Positions 31,141-42,000 of a DNA stretch of 64,000 bases are shown piece by piece. The notes beneath the pieces are model-generated. The model made no database searches. It was given only the letters and a program-made list of their open reading frames with translations, and was not told the origin of the DNA. The stretch covers positions 13,430,048-13,494,047 of the forward strand of contig JALMQS010000085.1 of the NCBI GenBank assembly GCA_024734495.1, read 5' to 3'. Position 1 is the stretch's first letter. Every line of letters begins with the position of its first letter. This DNA comes from Forficula auricularia. Taxonomy: Eukaryota; Arthropoda; Insecta; Dermaptera; Forficulidae. Both the position numbers and the translations under genes were made by a program.

Positions 31141-32262
31141 ACAAATAATTTGCATGTTAAATATTTCAAAGACTTTGCGCGAACACCAAAGATTATAAAT
31201 AAAAATTCTCAAGGCTGAAATTTCTATTCGTTGTAAATGCTCCTAGATGAAGAAATTAATAAATCAATTTGAAACGAGACTTAATAAATGAGTTATGTCT
31301 CGAATTGTGGCGCCATGAAGGTTTTTTGCTTTCGAAGTTTATAAAAAGTTCTCATTAGATTATATTTGAAGAATAAATATATATCAATGGCCTTGACATG
31401 TTGAAAGCATCGGTTCTCATTTTACCACAGAAAATAAGCAACATGTTACGCAGCTAATTCTTAGATTGGTGATCGCTTATGTAGAAGACAGAGAATTGTT
31501 GCTGATGACATATTTAGAACGTGTTTGTATCACTCTGTAATTGGCGAGATCTAAATTCTGCGAGGCTGACAAGTTGATTAAGAAAAAAAATAGATTATTA
31601 TATTTGTCCCTGACATAAAAGTGCCAAATCACTAATATTTGATAAGAGCATACCTAGTCTTGAAAGAGTTTTCACTTTTTACACCAAATTCTCTTGCAAA
31701 ATCCTTAATATTTTATATTTGCTTCGTGGCGACCAAGAATAAAACGTAATAATGTTTACATTTTTAAATAGAGTAATTTTTGATTACCTATTTATAAGTT
31801 ATAGTTGCATCTACATACTTGTCAGGAACATTCTCAAATGAAAATAAATAAATAAATAAAAATGATTATTCATTCTTGCAAAAATTTTTGAATCACTCAT
31901 CTAGCTCATTTAAATGTAATTTTCTCAATACAACTTTGATATTTTGCCATAAATATTCAAAGCAGTGAAAATGTAGAAAAAATATGTTCTGTTTTTTGAA
32001 AAGTTTTACTTTTATTTAAAATGATTTGATACCAAAAACTTCAATTAAAAGTTTCCATTTCCTTGTAGACTTAATTCAGTGAAAGAGATTTTCATTACCA
32101 TAACATAAAGTGAATTTGTGAAGGTTTCGTGGGAAAGTGTGGGAGACGGGAGTGTAATTAGGGATGGTTCTTTTATATTATTATTATTGTTAGTGAGTGT
32201 GAAATGAAAAAGCCATTTTTCATTTATAAAATTTATAATTTATTATTACGATTTCATTTGTT
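31141..32262. other. AT-rich intergenic DNA, nothing identified
   Basis: No protein-like frame or recognised repeat. Confidence 0.45.
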
Positions 32263-32585
32263 TACTAGCTGCAAGGCCCGCCTTCGGCGACCCTCTTGCT
32301 AGCCAGGGGGCTGTCCCCCTGGACCCCCACCCCGAAACCCATTCAGTACCCCCACCCACCCAACCACCCCAATGTACAGACAAAACCTTAATTTTATATA
32401 TATATATAGATAAAACCTTAATTTTATATAAATAGATAATTTCATTTAAATTAGTAACCATGACGACCCCTGGACTCTCATCTCTCGAACCTCACTCCCC
32501 CCACCCCGAAACCCACCCAGCACCACCACCCTAATGTACAGACAAAACCTTAATTTTTTTATATATAGATAATTTGTAAAAAAAT
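32263..32585. repeat. Tandemly arranged repeat with CTAGCTGCAAGGCCCGCC end
   Basis: CTAGCTGCAAGGCCCGCCTT followed by CCCCGAAACCCA(T/C)(T/C)CAG, AATGTACAGACAAAACCTTA and ATATATAGATAA, then a second pass of the same modules from 32462 (CCCCACCCCGAAACCCACCC, AATGTACAGACAAAACCTTA, ATATATAGATAATT). Two head-to-tail partial copies. The CTAGCTG...GCCCGC start and ATATAGATAA end recall Helitron-like or RTE-associated repeats of insects; class uncertain. Confidence 0.45.
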
Positions 32586-32599
32586 GTATTTAGTTCTCA

Positions 32600-32985
32600 C
32601 AAGCAGAGATTAGCTGAGGTAGAGAGAGGATATACCATCCTTGTTAAGGTTTTGACCAGGTTTCCTTAACAACTTATGGCAAATGCCGGGATGGCTAATG
32701 CGTCGCTTGCTCCTGGTATCGGGTTATTGCGCGGAATTTTTAAATTACTTTTTGTCTTTTGATGGAAATCTATGGTTATGTTATTTGTTAATGAGCATAC
32801 ATTTCTATTTTTTTCTTTTTTTTTACTTGTTTATTATTTGTTAAATTGTTGTAATTAATTTGTATTGGTATTTGTTAATGTATTGTAGCTAGATTGTATT
32901 GATGTTTGGAGGACCTAGCCACCGAGGACTTGTGCCTCTAAGCAGGTCGAGGAATAAAGATTTATTTATTTATTTATTATTTATT
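32600..32985 (+). mobile_element. Non-LTR retrotransposon 3' end with (ATTT)n tail
   Basis: ACCATCCTTGTTAAGGTTTTG, CGGGATGGCTAATGCGTCGC, then AGGACCTAGCCACCGAGGAC and GTGCCTCTAAGCAGGTCGAG with AATAAAG and a (TTTA)n tail. A 3' untranslated region ending in a poly(A) signal and simple tail is typical of a LINE. No coding part remains. Confidence 0.55.
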
Positions 32986-34870
32986 TAATTTAAATTGGTA
33001 ATCATGACGAATGTTTTTGTTGGGGGACGGACATAGATACATATTAATACATAGCTAGCATACAGAGGCAGGCACAAACGCGCGATTTGAAAATATATGA
33101 TTGAATAAAATAAAAGAATATTTATATGACATTTTTAAATGATGAAGATTGGTTATCTATGGATGGTTTATATAGAACATCAGGTCCATTCTGTTGATAT
33201 GATAGTTACGTGTGTTACAACCGAGGGCCGGAAGATGTAGGTATAGCAGGTCAATCTCGTCTTTTTCTTGTTTCTTTCTTCTAGAGTTGTGTCGCCAATT
33301 TTGATTGTGATCAATTTTATTGGATTTAGATGTTGTTCGTATTAATGCTCATATAAGATAAATCAGTTAAGGTCCAAAAATACAATAGGTATCTATATAA
33401 ATTTTATTTTTATCCTCGGACTAGATAAAATGCCATCAAGAACTGAATCTGGTCCGCAGGCCGTAGTTTGGGGATGCCTATATTAAAGTATTTAAGCCGT
33501 TGGCAGAAAAGGTAGAAGCTGGTCTAAAATATTATATGCTATCTAAATTATGCTTCTAAAGACAATGCCATATATTATTTTATAAGATCACCCTTAACAT
33601 TTTGTAAATTATTTTAGATAAATACAAGTAAAATAACTTAAATGAGATAGCATATAATAAGCGAATGGTCACCTACATAATTGGTTTAGTTACCTTGGGA
33701 ATTTGATGCGTGAATGAATCGAAATTCGATTTTCAGTAGTTCTGTGCCTTTTACTTGAAATACTGACTATTTATACTATCATTTATCTAAAAGATGACGA
33801 AATATCAGAAATTATATAATGTCTGATATGTATGGATCACAGAGAGTTTATATTTTGAATGGGTGATGGATGCAGCTGAACTTTTTCAGATATGAGAATT
33901 GGACAAAAAATTAAAAAATATAATGTATAGTAGAAAAAAATAGATAAAGAAATATAATATCTCAGCAAAATATAGATATTATTTATTTCATATAACATAA
34001 GATCGCTTTGTAATTTCTCAAAAGACAATTTTATCTGAGATTAATAGAGTATTACAAATATTATTTCTTCCAAGTTGGTAAAAAACTTTGCTTATTCAAG
34101 TGACTTTATCATATCTGGATTAATTTTAATTTTTAAAAGAAGCGATTTCTCCAAAACATCAATAAAAATTTGAATTAAAAATTTTAAAATTAATTAAGGG
34201 GTATAAAAATACTTTACATAAAATAGAGGATAAAATGTTTGTTAATAACATATTCAACATAATACACGCAGACCGGACTCGTACGAAATGAGTATGCGGA
34301 GAAATAGGAGGAAACAGCAGTAGGCTTAGATTCTAAGATAGATGTAGAGGTGGGTCTTGAAAGATTGAAAATTGCAAGAAAGTTGGTATAGTATTTAGTC
34401 CCTGTAGAAACAATTACAATAAACAAATTGTAAAATCCGTTTATTCAATTTATGACTATTTTGATTAGGAAAGATTAGCGCAAATGAGGTTTTATTAGTG
34501 AAGATTATATCTTCCACAGAGAAAATTATACAAGTTTTTCTATCAATGACTAGCCTAATAAAGTCTTCGATTAGTATTAGCGTTAGCTGAGGACCAAATC
34601 TTTATTTTTCTTCTTGGCAAAAATTAAAAGCATATATGTGATCTGTTTTGGCATCACTAGTTTTTGTAGTTATTGTAGTTATTAAGAAATTTATATTCCT
34701 CTCTCTGCACATAAGCAACTCTAAGGTTATCAGAATGAAATTTTTAGCATTAGTCCTGTTCTTTTTCACATTCAGCTGCCAACTCTCCAAATTTTCTCTA
34801 TCTTCCTACATTTCAAGCCGTTTGAGGGTAGAATTTAACAATTGCCCTAAATATTTCATCCAGCTGCTAT
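32986..34870. other. AT-rich intergenic DNA with a hAT end relic
   Basis: TCTGGTCCGCAGGCCGTAGT followed by TTGGGGATGCCT (33448-33479) is the right end of a hAT-type element. Open frames in this stretch lack recognisable domains. Confidence 0.4.
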
Positions 34871-34944
34871 ATACTCTACAGTCGGTGGCCAAATTTATAT
34901 ACTCAAATTTTTAAAAAAATCTAGTAGCAATCTAGTAGTCTAAT

Positions 34945-35049
34945 AACCCTGATAACACGCTCTAACCAGTAGATGTCTTATACAGTTCTTGTTTTTAAGA
35001 TATCTTGGTGTTTATTAGACATCTTCTAGAGCAAATGTGCTATCAGGGA
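34945..35049. mobile_element. Small palindromic MITE, CCCTGATA...TATCAGGG
   Basis: CCCTGATAACACGCTCTAAC pairs with the inverse of GAGCAAATGTGCTATCAGGG; AGATGTCTTA and AAGATATC motifs are mirrored inside. It lies within the Tc1 relic. Confidence 0.6.
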
Positions 35050-35052
35050 ACC

Positions 35053-35252
35053 CTTTTGGACTGGCCTGGCAACTCGCCAGACCTCAACCCGATCGAAAAT
35101 GTATTGGCGGCCCTAAAAAAGAAATTTGCAAAGATAAATAATTAATAACAAAAGGGACTTGATAGAAAATATTATTAAAACATGGCACAACACAGCTGCA
35201 CTTGAAGAAATATCAAAAAAATGCATTGCCAGCATACCGCAGAGCATATAAA
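35053..35252 (+). pseudogene. Tc1 transposase C-terminal remnant
   Basis: LDWPGNSPDLNPIENVLAAL carries the third catalytic position (Glu in NPIEN) of the DD34E Tc1 core. After one frame break near 35137 it continues DLIENIIKTWHNTAALEEIS and IASIPQS. The upstream catalytic Asp residues are missing. Confidence 0.85.
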
Positions 35253-35255
35253 ATG

Positions 35256-35602
35256 TGATTGCTCGAAAGTGAGTATTCATTAAATATTGAAATTGTATTA
35301 ATATTATTGAATTTGTATTTTCCTAAGCTAATAAATAAAGATAACAATTGAAACCATATTATGAGTTTAATAGTATGTTAAACCCTTAAAAGCGTATGAA
35401 AGACATAATTTTCCAAATGAGTATAATAATGTACCACAGTACATATTTAATTATGTGTTTATATATCTTCAGTCTCAAATTTATCTTTCCATACTTCTAA
35501 ATACACTAACTATGTAATGTTATCTCAGTAATATATGTTTGGATTCACCTTCTCTTTCAGAATACTTAACAGTCCGTCAATATTCGTGTTCAAAGGCAAA
35601 CC
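35256..35602. other. AT-rich intergenic DNA, nothing identified
   Basis: No feature recognised. Confidence 0.4.
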
Positions 35603-35767
35603 CGAGGGGTGAACCACGATTGGACTTAGGTGTACACCGTATTTGAAATTATGGTGAATTTTTTTGTAATTAATTAGATAATGTCTCTTCGTCTTTTGTC
35701 TTCTACTTGGAAATGAAAGTGGAAGTGGAAGTTGGTGCACACGATATTAGATCGCGGTTCAACCCTC
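35603..35767. mobile_element. hAT-type MITE copy C, target duplication GGCAAACC
   Basis: Ends CGAGGGGTGAACCACGATT and, inverted, GAGGGTTGAACCGCGATC. Octamers 35595-35602 and 35768-35775 are both GGCAAACC if the last G of the right end is counted in the duplication. The interior closely resembles copy A. Confidence 0.85.
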
Positions 35768-35975
35768 GGCAAACCCGTCTTGAGATTTCTGTAGTTGGCA
35801 CTTGAGTCTATGACTTGTACGTGTAGTTTTGTCCTCTATGATTGTATTTAGTGAAGGTATGCTGACCATTATAAAACATCAATCTTTCTTATCCTTATTT
35901 CCTTTATTAATTAATTTTTTTAAACTTTTTAATGAAATCTTATTCAAGAAGACTGACGACTAAGAACATGCAGTC
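35768..35975. other. AT-rich DNA, nothing identified
   Basis: No feature recognised. Confidence 0.4.
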
Positions 35976-35979
35976 TCTA

Positions 35980-36115
35980 TATAGTAGAATTTGAGAGACA
36001 CTTGCATTATCGAAGAGAAGAATGTCTACAAGACGTAGGTATCTGTGCAAGCAGGTCTTTAAGGATTGAAGATTATACACCTAGGGAAAGAGGCAAGCCA
36101 AAGGGGGAGTTTAAC
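35980..36115 (-). pseudogene. Decayed non-LTR element 3' region, same family as 62680-63411
   Basis: CTTGCATTATCGAAGAGAAG, AGACGTAGGTATCTGTGCA, GGATTGAAGATTATACACC and GGGAAAGAGGCAAGCC align in order with CTTGCATTACCGAAGAGAAG, AGACGTAGGTGTCTATGCA and GGTTTGAAGATCATAGGTGC at 62755-62870. Only the last 130 bp or so survive. Confidence 0.65.
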
Positions 36116-36520
36116 TCTATATGAAATTAATATAACTATAGATACTTTATAATTAATGGCAATTATTTTTTAGTTTTTTTATTCACCATTTTGGATTTAA
36201 ATATTTATAGTTCCCATTTTTGACCGTTCAGTTCATTGATGTCATGGGAATAACATAATGGAGAATAAAGTACCTACTTAGGCATTTCTACAAATTAATC
36301 GGGGTGTTAGAAATCGAACTGATACGTGCAAAGCATGGTCTAATTCTAAAATAACTTAAAATTTTAAAACTTTAATGAATTGGATATTTGTTTATGCAAA
36401 TTCACTTTAGGTACTTGATAATAAATTATAGCTATATTTATATTAAAGATACTTTGCCTAATCCCATGTTTACTGTAGTCTAAAATGGATTAAAAAAACT
36501 GTATTAATAAAAATAAAATA
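36116..36520. other. AT-rich DNA, nothing identified
   Basis: No feature recognised. Confidence 0.4.
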
Positions 36521-36952
36521 GAGTGAAACCCTTCAAATCCGAACCCTGGAAATCCGAAATCCCGGGAAATCCAAACGCAAAAAAGAGAAACTTATTTATT
36601 TAGTCATAAAACTATTATGTACATATTCTACATTATAACCTTATTTTACATAATTAGTTGAAAAATTAACAAAAAGTACAGTTAGCACACCTAACAAAGT
36701 GTAAATGTGTCTACATACTTATGTCATCCAGGATTGAAAAACGGTAAAAGTTGGGTATTGAAATTCTTTAGGTAGGTTAATCACTTTGCAAAACAATGAA
36801 ATAATATTAGAAACATACAAAATATCACTTAATCTTTCACTTGATATCAATTATCTTCAAATGTCGAAGCTACTTTCGGCTAATCAGAACAAATTAAAAA
36901 CTGAACAGGCTACATCACCAAATATAGTACATCGGATTGAGGGGTTTCACTG
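36521..36952. mobile_element. pogo/Tigger-like MITE, TA target duplication
   Basis: The left end GAGTGAAACCCTTCAAATCC and right end CGGATTGAGGGGTTTCACTG are inverse repeats of about 20 bp, flanked by TA (36519-36520 and 36953-36954). CAGTGAAACC-type ends occur in pogo-class elements. 432 bp, no transposase. Confidence 0.75.
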
Positions 36953-37320
36953 TAATAAAATTTGATATTAAATCGAATCAATACTTCGAAATAGTTAATC
37001 AAAAGTGTCAGCCATATTTAAAATTATTTTCATGACAGCTTGTATATTCATGTTTATTATAGAATGTTTAATCAATGGAAAATATTTTTCTAGGGCATAT
37101 ATCAAAGAGAACATACTCCTTTATTTAACATTGAAATGTTTAAGAAAAGATTGAATGTAGAATTGGTAAAATTCTTTTTGCCAAAGTTGAAAAGGACGAT
37201 CCAATTAAATGTCAAAAATTATTTTTAATGATATTCGTATCAATAACGAGAGAATTGAATACATTTTCTTTTTAGAACGTAAAAAAAATAAAAAATAAAA
37301 AATATCATGGGCATGAGAGA
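36953..37320. other. AT-rich DNA, nothing identified
   Basis: No feature recognised. Confidence 0.4.
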
Positions 37321-37324
37321 TTTT

Positions 37325-37810
37325 TTGTCATCTCGATATAAATATCAAAATCAGATTAAATCTGCCAATTAAACTGTCTGTTAATGGCCACGTGACACGG
37401 GCGCGTGTTCCCCATCGCGTCGTCCATTACCGCAGCATGTCTATTTAATATTTCTTTAATAAATAAATAAATAAATAAATAATAATAAAAGTAAATAAAC
37501 AACCTCTCCCACTGTTCCTCTCATTTGAGAATATTTCGAACTCAATTAAATAGGCGAACATATTCAGTCATTTTTTTTCTGTTGATTCTGTTTTTGTTTT
37601 TATGTTTGAAACAAATTGATTTCTCGTACGCTAATTAATCGGTCAGTGGATCTCATTAGATCGCGGGTGCCATTAGCATGCGACCGGAATGTACCAATTG
37701 AGCGGACACGTGACCGTGGGAGGGACTGTACCAGGAGAGAGGCTAATTAAGATCGACAAGCACACACACCTGGTCGAGGGGGCAGCACGTGCCAGCCAGA
37801 ACGAAGGCAC
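37325..37810. other. Candidate conserved non-coding or regulatory block
   Basis: Non-repetitive, mixed-composition DNA with GGCCACGTGACACG, CGGACACGTGACCG (CACGTG E-boxes), CGCTAATTAATCGG and GGCTAATTAAGATCG (homeodomain-type TAATTA sites). A (TAAA)n run at 37460-37482 interrupts it. Clustering of two E-boxes and two TAATTA sites is suggestive only. Confidence 0.35.
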
Positions 37811-37959
37811 TTCTTTTGTATAGCAAAACGTTCACTTTCGATAATTATTTCCACAGTATGAGTAAATATCAAATTAAATTGATTTAAACGAGTTAAATAT
37901 GTTAGGAATATGTTGTTGTTTTTTTAATAGACTTTCCCGAGTTAGACTATCAATTTTAT

Positions 37960-38010
37960 AAACGTTTCGGCTACTTGCTACTTCTGAAGCTATTATGTGT
38001 TGAGATTATC
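37960..38010 (-). repeat. Decayed GAAACG-type repeat
   Basis: Minus strand TAGCTTCAGAAGTAGCAAGT then AGCCGAAACGTTTATAAAA resembles the GAAACGTT ends of the ribozyme palindromes, but no CUGANGA box or clean stem II is present. Confidence 0.3.
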
Positions 38011-38024
38011 TATGCATAAGTAAA

Positions 38025-38225
38025 ATGAAAATTTATTTTTGCCGTGAGTAGCAGAACTTTGATAAATTGAAGGAGACAATAAAAGAGAGTGTCTTCTGCT
38101 GGAAAAAATATTTTTAATTTATTTATAACAAGACTATAGTTTTAAGGGCTTATCCCTCTTCATCAGTCTATCACAATTGATTCCTGTGAATACTCTCTTT
38201 TATTGTCTTCTTCAATATGTATAGG
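38025..38225. repeat. Penelope terminal repeat, solo copy with inverted flanks
   Basis: TGCCGTGAGTAGCAGAACTT, GGAGACAATAAAAGAGAGTG, GACTATAGTTTTAAGGG and, inverted, CACTCTC-like ACTCTCTTTTATTGTCTTC at 38195. The arms GAAGGAGACAATAAAAGAGA (38063) and its inverse (38196-38217) enclose the ribozyme motif. Same subfamily as 24276-24400. No coding part. Confidence 0.7.
38129..38180 (-). ncRNA. Hammerhead motif with mutated GAAA box
   Basis: Minus strand: helix I equivalent to 24276-24329 with G-U replacements that keep pairing, CTGATGA intact, stem II GAGGG/CCCTT, then TAAAAC instead of GAAAC (G12 to T), TATA, GTC. Probably inactive, but the kept pairing supports an ancestral structured RNA. Confidence 0.5.
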
Positions 38226-38515
38226 TAAGTATTTTTCGATTAGGCCTCCAATTGAGAAATTAGAAATTAGCTTACTATTTAGTATTTTTCAGGTATAGCG
38301 AAATGCATAATTTGAGAGCTCTCATACTATTGGCTTGAGGTCACTCGCTGACTCTCAACTTATACTTATCTAAATACTATTCTGAAGAGTATAAAATTTC
38401 TAATACTTTTTACTTTATCCAATGTGAAGCATGGGGAAAGTATTGTAATCGATCTCGAGGCAAAGGGTCTTCAGGTAAAGATTACGGAACCCATGGTATT
38501 AATTATTTTAATTAA

Positions 38516-38617
38516 CCCTAGTAGCACAATGTTTTAAACTATATAGTGCCTATATATCGAGAATCTATATAGGCACTATATAGTTACTATATAGTTTGAA
38601 ACATTGTGCTACTAGGG
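38516..38617. mobile_element. Intact palindromic MITE (CCCTAGTAGCACAATG ends)
   Basis: 102 bp, nearly a perfect hairpin around ATCGAGAATC. It contains TATAGTTACTATATAG, the uninterrupted version of the site into which the mariner fold-back at 16501-17074 inserted. Confidence 0.8.
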
Positions 38618-39100
38618 AAGATTTTTATTCTTGAAAAATATACATGTATTAGACCTTTAAATTTGCTATTTTTTAAATAAATAAATTAAAAATGAAACTA
38701 AATTCACGACCCGAATCAAAATTGGAACTATGTCATCTCTGGTCTTTTTTTACAAATAAAGATGCAAGAAGCTGTAACGTTCAAAAGGTTCTAAGATGAT
38801 TAATATTTGGGGGTTGAGTCTGTGTAGTACTACCGGTAAGTTGGATTTTTTCTTTTTTTTTTAATCTCATTTTCAGAGAAATGACATCAAACTACATGCC
38901 TCCTGACTGATAAGATTCTCCGTTGTGCAATATATTACTACAAGCACTACAGGCACTAGAAAGCCAGACTGCTATTGCAAGACTTATAATTGTTTTTTCG
39001 TTTTTTCATTGTAAACAGTTGACAGCTTAATAAAGAAATATCTCAGTGAATTTGTGAGCTCAATTTAATTTTAATTGTTTTTCTCTCGGAGTCAAACTAA
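38618..39100. other. AT-rich DNA, nothing identified
   Basis: Directly left of the MITE, 38400-38512, TTTACTTTATCCAATGTGAA and ACGGAACCCATGG match the module at 59150-59245. The rest is featureless. Confidence 0.4.
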
Positions 39101-39102
39101 CA

Positions 39103-39203
39103 AGCCCGGAAAGCGTGTTAGTACTTGGGTTCAACTCTTGAGGGTATGAAGCCCTCTGATATGCACTATAAAAACATTTCTACTAAAATCTTAGGTTTTG
39201 AAC
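39103..39203 (+). repeat. SINE-like dispersed repeat, copy 2
   Basis: CTGAAGCC-free version: ACAAGCCCGGAAAGCGTGTT, ACTTGGGTTCAACTCTTGAG, GGTATGAAGCCCTCTGATAT, then CTACTAAAATCTTAGGTTTT. The B-box-like GGTTCAACTC and the shared tail are as in 39440-39560. Confidence 0.6.
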
Positions 39204-39439
39204 TTAATTAAATTATTACTTGATATATTTGGTTTTTACCGTGAGGTGTATTTTTGAAAAAAATCCATCTAATTTTCAAAAAAATATACTCAAGTCTTCA
39301 GGTTAATTATTAATGAATGGTCCGTGACTGAAAACTTTTTTCAGATCAGCATGATTTTTGCTTTATTCGTTCGAATTTAATGGAGTAAAGTTTTTTAGCT
39401 TTTCTTAAATATATTACATGTCAGATTGTGTTTTTGTCT

Positions 39440-39560
39440 CGAGGGTCGAACTGACAAGCTCGGCAAGCCTGTTTGTACTCGGGTTCAACTCCTGAGGGGA
39501 TGAAGCCCTCTGATATGGAATGTAAAAATATTTATACTAAAATCTTAGATTTTGACCTTT
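39440..39560 (+). repeat. SINE-like dispersed repeat, copy 3
   Basis: GACAAGCTCGGCAAGCCTGT, ACTCGGGTTCAACTCCTGAG, GGATGAAGCCCTCTGATATG, ATACTAAAATCTTAGATTTT. About 85% identical by eye to copy 2, in the same orientation 340 bp apart. The tract CGAGGGTCGAACTGACAAGC could be an A-box region, but a full tRNA fold is not evident. Confidence 0.6.
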
Positions 39561-40540
39561 TAATTAAATTCTTTCTTGTTAAAAGTTTAAATTTTAAGTA
39601 TAATTTTAAATTTGCAGATATAAGATACAAAGTGTCATGATGAAGAAAAGTTTATTTAGTTTTTCCGATTTCACAACTATATTGGCTTAAGCAGTAAAAT
39701 CCTCACATATTTTTTTAAGTATTTCTCAAAATTAGCTATTCGAAATGGTTTGTATTAAAAAAATTGGAAGAAAATTGGATTTTTAGTTTAATCGTTATAA
39801 AAATAACTGGCGAGTTTAAAATAAGAAAGAGTGTGTCGGAACCTAAGCCGATATTGTCTCGGTGGCCATTCATCACCTGGTGATCGCTCAACCCGCCCAG
39901 TTGGGAGCCACAAATACTCCCGCGCCATTTATCAAATCAAATCTTTCAAATTTGACAATCTTTTCGACAACTCATCCATTTATCATTTGCAAGAACGATC
40001 TCTTGTCGTTGTACTTTTCCCTATTTATAGAATCACTCAACAGCCACTTGAAAAGAAAACAATTCAAAAAACAAAGTTTCTTTCTCCTTTTTCTTATTTA
40101 ACTCAATGTACTATAACTTATCTTCATCATGCTCAAAATTTAAGAGGATTATTTACATCTGCTTTTGATATAATATATTTTTAAAAAGAACAAATTGAAA
40201 TTTAATTTAAGTGACATACATTAATTGTTTGAATTCAATCGAAATGCAGATGTATAAAAAGAATAGAAGAACTATTAGATAAATCTTTTTTTAATAATGG
40301 TACAGCCCTTATTTCGTTGAAAAGAAAATTAACTTTATATTATACTAAGGAAGTGAGGTGTTGGTTTATATAGCGAATCATATTGTAAATTTAAATTAAG
40401 AGGAGTTTTTGTGGGATTTCACAGAAATGAAAGATTCAAAAAAGATTTATAATCCTCAATATATTTTGAGTAATTGAGCCTCGAAAGTTATATAATATAA
40501 TCAATAATTTATTATGTTAATTCTACATATTTAAAAAATT
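39561..40540. other. Mostly AT-rich DNA; balanced block at 39830-40000
   Basis: GATATTGTCTCGGTGGCCAT to CTCCCGCGCCATTTATC at 39850-39930 is GC-richer and open in two frames (39831-40184 and 39862-40101) without known domains. Possible exon or repeat end; unresolved. Confidence 0.3.
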
Positions 40541-40549
40541 ATTTTATTA

Positions 40550-42000
40550 TTTTTTGAAAATGGAAAATGAATTGAGCACCCGTCGGGATTCGAAATTGAG
40601 TTGTTAACCTCTCTTCAGAAGACATTTTAAGAACTTTCGTTCTTGAGTTACTTATAGAAATTTTAGTATCAGACGGTCCTAGAGAAATGAAAAAATATAT
40701 TTTATTTGAAATATCTCCAAAAAAAAAAATTTTGTCGAAAAACGAAAAAATGGCAAGGCTTATTATAGCATCGTTAATAATTTTTAAGGATTTAGGTGTC
40801 GGTTCTAGGTGAAACATTATAAGTAACCTAACCTAGAAAATTCTCCTCATAAGTTGCTTATTATAGCCTTGAAAATTTCTGATTTTGAAAAAAAATTTGA
40901 AATATCCAAATTATAAAACTTTTAGTATACTTGAAATCAGCACAGTCCTATAGAATTGAAAAAATATGAATTTCTGATTTTGACAAAAAATTTGAAATTT
41001 CCAAACTATAGATATTTATAATATATTTGGGATCAAAAGGTCCTAGAGAATTGAAAAAATATATTTTATTTCAAATATCTCAAAATATTTTTTTCGAGTT
41101 TCATGTCACGAATGATCGTTACGTTTCATTTGGTTTTTTCAACAATTTTTGTTACTCTAATTTCTGAATTTATCATTGAATATATCTTTTTAATTTGACT
41201 TATTTTGAACTGGCAATCAAGCCCTTATTATGTCCGGGTAGTTTGAGCATCGAAAAGGGTAAATAATATTATTTTATTAAAAATTTTAAGATTTCTATCC
41301 AGAACCTAGGATCAAACAGGAGTTTACTTCATCTCCCGCCAAAATAATTTTCATCGAATTTTTAGCAACAAAAAATCTGAATGCTCTAAGAGTAGGTGAA
41401 ATGAAAAATTTCTTGAAACTGAAACAGAATCGAGTTTCATGTAACCAATTTTCGTTACCTTTTATTTGGTTTTTTCAACAATTTTTGTTACTCTAATTTC
41501 TGAATTTATCATTGAATATATCTTTTTAATTTGACTTACTTTGAAATGTCAATAATCCCTTATTACCTAGGGGTAGTTGGACCATCAAAATTTTGTCGAA
41601 AAATGAAATTTCTGATTTTGAAAAAAATTTAAAATATTCAAATTATAGAACTTTTAGTATATTTGAGATCAGACGGTCCTAGAGAATTGAAGAAATAAAT
41701 TTTATTTGAAATATCTCAAAAAAATTTGTCGAAAAACGAAATTTCTGATTTTGACAAAAAATTTAAAATATCAAAATTATAGAACTTTTAGTATATTTAA
41801 GATCAGACGGTCCTAAAGAATTGAAGAAATAAATTTTATTTGAAATATCTCAAAAAAATTTTTGTCGAAAAACGAAAAAATGGCAAGCCAAAAAATTTCG
41901 AAGATTTCGTAAGTTGTCCGGAATTGAGAATTTTCGCTAGCATAAGATGTGATAGAGAAAGTTGAAACTTAGCACCGATGTGCATTTTATTAAAGAAAAA
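40550..42000 (+). repeat. Degenerate direct-repeat array
   Basis: At least five units in the same orientation share AATTATAGAACTTTTAGTAT, GATCAGACGGTCCTA(G/A)AGAA, AATTTTATTTGAAATATCTC and TTTGTCGAAAAACGAAA, at 40650-40760, 40880-40960, 40990-41100, 41600-41740 and 41740-41880. A second module (TCATTTGGTTTTTTCAACAA, TTATCATTGAATATATCTTT) occurs at 41125 and 41466. The first unit follows a tRNA-like GGGATTCGAAATTGAG segment also found at 44650. Non-coding. Confidence 0.75.

Larger units (their letters stand above)
34879..35255 (+). mobile_element. Tc1-type transposon relic split by a small palindrome
   Basis: The left end CAGTCGGTGGCCAAATTTAT is a Tc1-like terminal repeat. After a 105-bp palindromic insert (34945-35049) the C-terminal transposase follows at 35053-35252. 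No right terminal repeat is evident. Confidence 0.7.

Noticed and set aside
37960..38010. Further hammerhead ribozyme
   Set aside because: GAAACG is present but there is no CUGANGA box or stem II.
39831..40184. 117-codon frame considered as an exon
   Set aside because: No recognisable domain, and no splice partners that continue the frame; left as unresolved DNA.
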